From Liolophura sinensis (lineage: Eukaryota > Mollusca > Polyplacophora > Chitonida > Chitonidae), in assembly GCF_032854445.1 (NCBI RefSeq), contig NC_088300.1:20377608-20441607 (forward strand): a stretch of 64,000 bases of DNA, in the 5' to 3' direction. The notes under the pieces are model-generated. The model was not told the origin of the DNA. It ran no database searches and saw nothing but the letters and a program-made list of their open reading frames with translations. Below, one piece after another: positions 58,101 through 64,000 of this stretch (positions are counted from its first letter, which is position 1; the number at the start of each line of letters is the position of its first letter). The translations under genes and the position numbers were made by a program.

Positions 58101-61100
58101 TTACAGAGAGCACCGAACAAATACACATGTAATTCACAAAAAGAGATTTTAACAGCATTATTAGCGTACTCTCATCAGACAAAAATACCAAAATGTGCTT
58201 GTTACATGGACTAAGGGTTAGATTAATCAACAGTCCATCACCCAACAGAGAGAGAGATGGACTATAAATTATCTTAAACTTGATTCCTAAAAAAAAAAAA
58301 AAAACGTACCCTGTCAGAAAGAATTGGGCTTTTAAGCAAAGAAAGACAGAAAGAAAACTAACAAAAATTCTGTCAAAATCCCAATAAAAACTTAGAGAAG
58401 GCCTTAGTTTTAGAGGGCTGGTGTGATGAGGTCATACGAACATATCTTTAGTGAAGGCTCAATGTATTTTAATGTATCAATCAGGTTAATGCGTGCACAA
58501 GAAAGCAAATCATAAAGCAGAATTACTGAATCAACTGAAAGAAATGACAATGTGCAACATGGGATTTCAGTGTTACAAAAATCTGCACAAAATTTCTCAG
58601 CATCCACTTCTTAAAAAAATGCCCTGAAGGTCTCCTTCATTGCCATTCATTACTCTCAAGGTTGATCTCCAGACTGTGCAAAACTATTATGAATACTACT
58701 ATATAACACCTGTACTGGTGATCAAGTATAACACAAAATGTTACGTGTATATTGTTTATCCACAGTTCTGCTAAAATATAAGAATATATAATAGGACAAT
58801 TTACAACCCAGGATGGCACACTCCCCACCCCTAAAAAAAAACAGCATTCTGGAAGTATTGCTACCACAATGGAGTGAATCAGTGCGTGGGGTTCAACAAC
58901 GTACTTAACAATTTTTCAGTCATATGACGATGAAGTAGTCCTTAAAGTGCAAGGTTAAATGATAAGGATCGAGATAGTCGAAACTGCTTTCTTAAATTGT
59001 AGAAAAAATGCATTGTATTAAAGTTGTTGTTGTTAGTTTGGGTGGATAATACACAAACAAAAGTTTTCTGCCGTTTCCAATTTTGCCTGGTGTGATGTCA
59101 TGCAAGAACAGTTGACATCACCCATCACTGACTTAGAGCAACAAATGACGTCATTCCAGCGTAACTGACTTACGCGAAGTCATATCAGCCTGATTCATCG
59201 TCACATAAGGAATACTACTACGTCAGATTAGGAAAATGTTGTGGAAATTGCCGCAGATTTTATTTTTCAGGACTCTTCATTTATAGGGGTTAAATAGCGT
59301 TATTCAGCGTAAATTTTTTTGAACGGTGGGGCTAGCTACATTCCATAGGGTATACTTCATATCAGTTTAATATTTCAACCTGGTGTCTCTTAGGACTGAA
59401 GTGGCAAGCTAGGAATCTACAACTTCCTCTTTTTAAAGTCTTAGGTGTGCGCTGACCCAGGACTGACGGAAAAACTGTAGAGAAATCAACAAACAATTGC
59501 TTACCATAAAATTTTAAATTAAATATCACAAAGCCTTTTACGTAGAGTGTACATGTGCCTGACATGTGGTATCTGACAAGTCTAATGTTACCTTATACCA
59601 CACTACATGGACATATTGCCTTAGAATTATTATACACCTTCCACGTTGGCCTATCTGTTAACGTTGTGCTAATGTGCTGTATGTACATGTGCCTGATGTG
59701 GCATCTGACAAGTCTAATGTTACCTTATACCACACTACATGGACATATTGCCTTAGAATTATTATACACCTTCCAAGTCTGCCTATCGTTGTGCTGATGT
59801 GCTGTATGTACATGTGCCTGACATGTGGTATCTGACAAGTCTAATGTTACCTTATACCACACTACATGGACATATTGCCTTAGAATTATTATACACCTTC
59901 CATGTCGGCCTATCTGTTAACGTTGTGCTGATGTGCTGTATGTACATGTGCCTGACATGTGGTATCTGACAAGTCTAATGTTACCTTATACCACACTACA
60001 TGGACATATTGCCTTAGAATTATTATACACCTCCCATGTTGGCCTATCTGTTAACGTTGTGCTGATGTGCTGTATGTACATGTGCCTGACATGTGGTATC
60101 TGACAAGTCTAATGTTACCTTATACCACACTACATGGACATATTGCCTTAGAATTATTATACACCTTCCATGTCGGCCTATCTGTTAACGTTGTGCTGAT
60201 GTGCTGTATGTACATGTGCCTGACATGTGGTATCTGACAAGTCTAATGTTACCTTATACCACACTACATGGACATATTGCCTTAGAATTATTATACACCT
60301 TCCACGTCAGCCTATCTGTTAACGTTGTGCTGATGTGCTGTATGTACATGTGCCTGACAAGTGGTATCTGACAAGTCTAATGTTACCTTGTACCACACTA
60401 CATGGACATATTGCATTAAAATTATTATACACCTTCCACGTCGGCGTGTCGCCATTTTTAAACAATGTTCGGCTTTAGCAATGAGATTTTCAATTTTAAC
60501 TTTTCAGTTTCACTGAAAAATTTTGCTAGCTACTTAAATGATCGAAGTTTGTTGCATAATAAGTTGAACTGAATAAATACATGCTGATTGGATCTTTTTT
60601 CGCCCTTCAACGCCAAGCAAAACTAAAACTCGTCCACATCAGCCTGTATTTATTTAATACCTTATAAATGTGATATTATCTGTATCAGGCTCCACAGAAA
60701 TGTTATACATGTACTTGTACATTCAGAGTCTATTTATTCATTCATTTGATTGGTGTTGTATATGGTACTCAATATTTCACTTATGCAACGACAGCCAGCA
60801 TTATGGTGGAAGAAAAACCACGACCATCTGCATGTTGTTGGAAGGTCTTTCCACTTATGACTTCAGAGGAAGCCAGCATTAGCTAGACTTGAACTCAAAT
60901 CGACCGTATTGGTGAGAGTCATTGATCTGCCACTGTCTAATTAAACACCTGGCAAAGCGATCTTAGATTTAGTTTAAATTTCAATCATCAAATTTGGTAT
61001 GTTCCTTTCCATTATTTTAGCTGCAATTTGTTGTACAATAACTTACCCAAAATTTATGTTGTCAAGCAATATTTTGATCTTGTTACATAAGAAATAACAA

Positions 61101-63458
61101 TTTTAATGTGATTTGAAATTTTGACTTAAGTCTAAAATTGTTTCTGATCCTGAGGGCCTGAACACTATCAACGGGAACCTCACAGGACATAAGGTCAGTA
61201 AGACACTATCATGTAAGGCCACATGTACCCAGTAATTATTTGTTCTTTACACAATCATTTTTTTCCAACTTTATGTATTATCATAATGTTGATATGTCAT
61301 GTTTAAATTGTGAGTGTACCATAAAGCCATACTGAAACCTATGTTCTGGGGTATTTTCAAAAGTATTCTGAACTATGTATTTACCTAGAAAAAAGCTTTA
61401 GAAAAACAGTAAAAAAAATTCAGTTCATATGGAGTAGTGTTGTAGTAATACAGTTTATAGTTACATTATAAGCTGAATGTAGTTCACATTACTGCTTAAT
61501 ATAGGGTCGTGCATGACAGGTGAAGACAAGTTTAGTCCACCATGAGTTAACTCCCTTATCATGCTAGCATGTTTCATGCAGCGAGAATGTTAAATATGCT
61601 GAAAACTTCTCAGTTATATCACTGCAAAAATTAACATGATCAATTTACATGCATGTGCACTGACAAACTCATAGTTTATATATTTTTGAACAAATCGTAT
61701 CATACATGTACAATAATTACTGTTTTTATACAGTTAACATGAAGATAGCTCCTGGGATGAATATTTATGAATTACTGCAAATTCTTATCCCTACATGGAC
61801 ATGCTACCACACAATATACTTTGTGTATAGTCATCCTCATTAGAGGCACATGTGCATGCATGTATATGCATGAATGTTGGGGTACCAATATGACAAAGGG
61901 CTGCAGAAGACCTGAAAAGATTGTTTCTTTTAAATGGCTTTTAAACCAATAATCTAAACTAGTCATTACACTGAAAAGCTTAAATACAAAAACCCTGAAA
62001 CAAACAATGCTAATTATCAATTTATGTATAAAAGTGGTCTAAACGGCATTTTCAAAAGACCTGAAAACGAATTAAACACAATGTTCATGGACACAATGTC
62101 TTCAGCATTTTTTAAAACATTTCGACACAAACATGATTAAAAAATACATTGTAATTCTCTTGTATGGTGTGTAAACTATTGCATCAAGCAAATCAAGCAG
62201 CATTATAATGGTACCTATTCATTATGGTCTATAGAGCTTCAATCACGATAATGAACAAAATATTTCATGTTTGATATTCTTTGTTGATATGTAGCCAGAA
62301 TTTATTAATTTGGGAAAGACCCACCAACCTTCCTCTACCCCCACCACTATGCTCCTTACATGCTTTCAGCGAATACACTTTTTTTTCTCTGAATTCTTTC
62401 CAACCTGATCGACCCTCAATACCATATTTGTTCACAATCTCTACATTTTTCATTACCCTGAAAAAAAAAAACAGAAAAAGGGACAAAAGGAATTATCTAC
62501 CATACTATCTCACAAAAGTTTCTTTAAGGATGGCCTTACACACTGACACATACTCCACCTCTGTAACTTGATCAATGATCAAAATGGATGGCACCACGAT
62601 CATAATCATTCATTCAAAAGGACAAATATACAACTGGTTGCACCAACTCACCTGCATGAAAATGCGTAATGGCCTTAGTTAGCTCCAAACCATCTAATTT
62701 ATTATCGTTATTGTAATCATGAAGTTTGAAGTAGTAAAACTGCAGCTCTTGTTCAGACATATCCGCTGTGGACTTGTTCATGATACCATCTAAATGTTCC
62801 ATAATGTGTCTGTAAGAAAATGTAGATGAATAAGAAAAAAATTTAGCAGCCTATGTTTAGACCCACAAGATGAAGTTATTCATATTCACAGGCTTGGTGG
62901 ATAACCATAAAGTACACATAAAATGCTGCACAGTTTGTGCACTCTCATCAGCTGTCAGGAAAGAGTAAGGGAGATAACTCATTTGTAATGTTCATTTTGT
63001 AATTTCTCAATGTCAAAATGGTCCGGGGTTCATTCACTGACCGTGAACAGTGTAAAGAAAACAAAAGCTACATTTTCTGTATAATGTTATACTGGACAAT
63101 TACAAAAATGTATTAAACACACATAATGAATTATTTTCACCAAAAAAATCCACTATAAAATTCTGTCATTGCCTTTTAAGTTTAAGCCATATGTATCAGT
63201 ATTATAAGTGGGTGCGAGGGGTGGGCCGATTTATCCACACAGCAGTAGTTCTGTCTCTTCAATAAACGTTTGAAAATGAGCTCACTCTGCATTTTGTGCA
63301 GCCTCTCTCCAGCCTGGACTTCCCTGGGCCTGGTGTGCATTGTTATGGTGACCTGGGGCAGGTGGGCTGCCTCCTTGTGGGGGAATTCCAGGTGGTTGAC
63401 TGTAAACTAGCGGCACAAGGCCTATACTACATATACACACAAAACACAAGTACTCCAT
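55102..63458 (-). CDS. MCFD2: MCFD2-type EF-hand protein, ER-Golgi cargo receptor subunit (3 coding exons)
   Basis: Coding exons on the minus strand are 63458-63286, 62809-62652 and 55283-55102, with GT-AG introns in phases 2 and 1; they join into 170 codons plus TAG. Residues 1-20 form a signal peptide (MEYLCFVCICSIGLVPLVYS), followed by a Gly/Pro/His-rich linker to about residue 50. HIMEHLDGIMNK (59-70) and MSEQELQFYYFKLHDY (75-90) are near-diagnostic of MCFD2. Two canonical EF-hand loops follow: 89-100 (D, N, D, K, D, E at the ligand positions) and 141-152 (D, N, D, I, E, E with Gly at 6). Mammalian MCFD2 pairs with the lectin LMAN1 (ERGIC-53) in a calcium-dependent way to export glycoproteins from the ER; the same lumenal role is expected here. 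The protein is longer than the human one because of the linker and a Gln/Gly-rich C-terminus (residues 157-170). An in-frame stop precedes the chosen ATG. A strong acceptor (TTCTTTGTTTTCAG, ending 63482) suggests a separate non-coding first exon upstream. Confidence 0.93.
55365..55570 (-). mobile_element. SINE-like element with internal 28-bp duplication
   Basis: On the minus strand GTGTGGGTTCAAAACTGG is B-box-like and the other end is an A/T-rich AAATAAATGAATGAATAAAT tail, which together suggest an old tRNA-derived SINE. Within it TGGAGTGTCAGGGACAAATC plus eight more bases is perfectly repeated at 55454-55481 and 55482-55509. It lies in MCFD2 intron 2. The family is not clearly A, B or C. 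Confidence 0.55.
55571..57079. other. MCFD2 intron 2, ordinary sequence
   Basis: AT-rich intronic DNA without recognisable exon or repeat. Confidence 0.45.
57080..58150. promoter_or_regulatory. Intronic island of ~1 kb, candidate enhancer or conserved element
   Basis: Composition changes abruptly to near-balanced GC with no repeats. Motifs include an RFX X-box-like GTTACCATAGTTAC (57179-57192), a TGAGTCA AP-1 site near 57158, TCF-type CTTTGATC (57450-57457), an inverted TGACG/CGTCA pair around GTTAAC (57384-57399), and CTAAATAATTAAC near 57702. Open frames exist on both strands (57242-57529 minus; 57719-58132 plus), but they lack domains, and frames with splice phases matching MCFD2 were not found. 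Most likely regulatory DNA, possibly for a neighbouring gene. Confidence 0.4.
58151..59548. other. MCFD2 intron 2, ordinary sequence
   Basis: AT-rich, with an A-run near 58290. No exon recognised. Confidence 0.45.
59549..60447. repeat. 134-bp tandem repeat, about 6.7 copies
   Basis: The unit starts TGTACATGTGCCTGACATGT and includes TAATGTTACCTTATACCACA and CTGTTAACGTTGTGCTGATG. Copies begin at 59549, 59682, 59807, 59941, 60075, 60209 and 60343; the second and third carry small deletions (133 and 125 bases), the others are 134. The central copies are nearly identical. It lies in MCFD2 intron 2. Confidence 0.95.
60727..60945 (-). mobile_element. Family A SINE, decayed
   Basis: TTTATTCATTCATTTGATTG, CAATATTTCACTTATGCAAC, CCAGCATTATGGTGG, CACGACCATCTGC, GAAGCCAGCATTAGC and a weakened B box (GAGTTCAAGTC on the minus strand) occur in the Family A order. 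The head is incomplete. It lies in MCFD2 intron 2. Confidence 0.78.
60946..62651. other. MCFD2 intron 2, ordinary sequence
   Basis: AT-rich DNA up to the donor of coding exon 2. No other exon or repeat family recognised. Confidence 0.45.
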
Positions 63459-64000
63459 CACCCTGTTGAAATGACCCTAATCTGAAAACAAAGAAAACAG
63501 TTTGCAAAGATATTAAACTCAAGGTTTTTGTATGCAAATAGAATTTTTAGTAAAACACCACAAATAGTCACATATAACCTCCTTGCATCTATACCGCTCA
63601 AGTGAAAGCTAAAATAAACATATGGCTGATCTTATAGTAGCATACTCTTTTGAGGCAAATTCCAATTAAGTTAACTGGGCAGGTTTATTAGTTCTCAGTG
63701 TTTCTTGTTGCAAACTTACTTTGAAATCTGAGTTTGCTCACTGTGAGTACACACAACCATGCTGTTTTGACTAGTCCTGCAGCCTTTTAAAAGATGGTAT
63801 ATACTCTTCATCGTATTATTTAGCAATTTCTACATTATTTATTATTAGCAATGATCTGGACCTTTGCTGAGTATGAAATTAACACTGTAAGCATAGAGAC
63901 TCCAACGCTGCCAGGCCAGTATAAGAAAAGGCGTCTTTCAGGCCTATATAGTGTGTAGTTCGAGTACACTGACCAGTAGGTTTTAGAGAGGTATATTTGG
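63459..64000 (-). other. 5' leader and upstream part of MCFD2
   Basis: On the minus strand the leader of the first coding exon appears to begin at 63481, right after the acceptor TTCTTTGTTTTCAG. The transcription start and any non-coding first exon would lie at higher coordinates, possibly beyond the window. No TATA box can be assigned. Confidence 0.4.

Noticed and set aside
57719-58132. 137-codon plus-strand open frame in MCFD2 intron 2
   Set aside because: No domain, wrong strand for MCFD2, and open frames exist on the other strand as well; more likely non-coding.

Overview
This is an AT-rich, intron-containing animal nuclear DNA window. The gene content (a paired-like homeobox gene of the Prop1/unc-42 class, an MCFD2 orthologue and a secreted lectin), the high density of tRNA-derived SINEs and the relics of a GIPMG-type reverse transcriptase point to a lophotrochozoan, most likely a mollusc. 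Nothing prokaryotic or viral was seen. Only three protein genes could be reconstructed, all multi-exon, with splice phases that agree at every junction except one.

Layout. (1) Minus strand, 0.9-4.2 kb: a four-exon gene for a 247-residue secreted protein made of a signal peptide, a C-type lectin-like domain and a C-terminal Cys-rich PAN/apple-like module. It has a textbook TATA box, and two of its introns carry SINEs with perfect target-site duplications. (2) 4.2-32 kb: a gene desert of SINEs (three families), tandem repeats (65-bp, 48-bp and other arrays), a duplicated repeat block near 14-17.7 kb and a decayed reverse transcriptase around 13.1-13.8 kb. Between these lie islands of non-repetitive, less AT-rich sequence with dense transcription-factor-like motifs; I infer some are enhancers. 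(3) Plus strand, 32.2-43.4 kb: the Prop1/unc-42-class homeobox gene, with CCAAT and TATA promoter elements and four exons. One extra base inside homeodomain helix 3 breaks the frame in this sequence. (4) 43.4-55 kb: downstream flank with more candidate regulatory islands, a degenerate tandem array, another reverse transcriptase relic and a SINE. (5) Minus strand, 55.1-63.5 kb: the MCFD2 gene, three coding exons, whose 7.4-kb second intron contains a roughly 1-kb unusual island and a 134-bp tandem repeat.

The three genes show no operon-like or functional linkage: one is a probable extracellular recognition protein, one a neural/endocrine-type transcription factor and one an ER-to-Golgi cargo-receptor subunit. 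The most notable single observations are the one-base frame break in the homeobox, the lectin plus PAN-like architecture, and the regulatory-looking islands around and inside the homeobox and MCFD2 genes. Statements on domain families come from recognition by eye; no database search was run.
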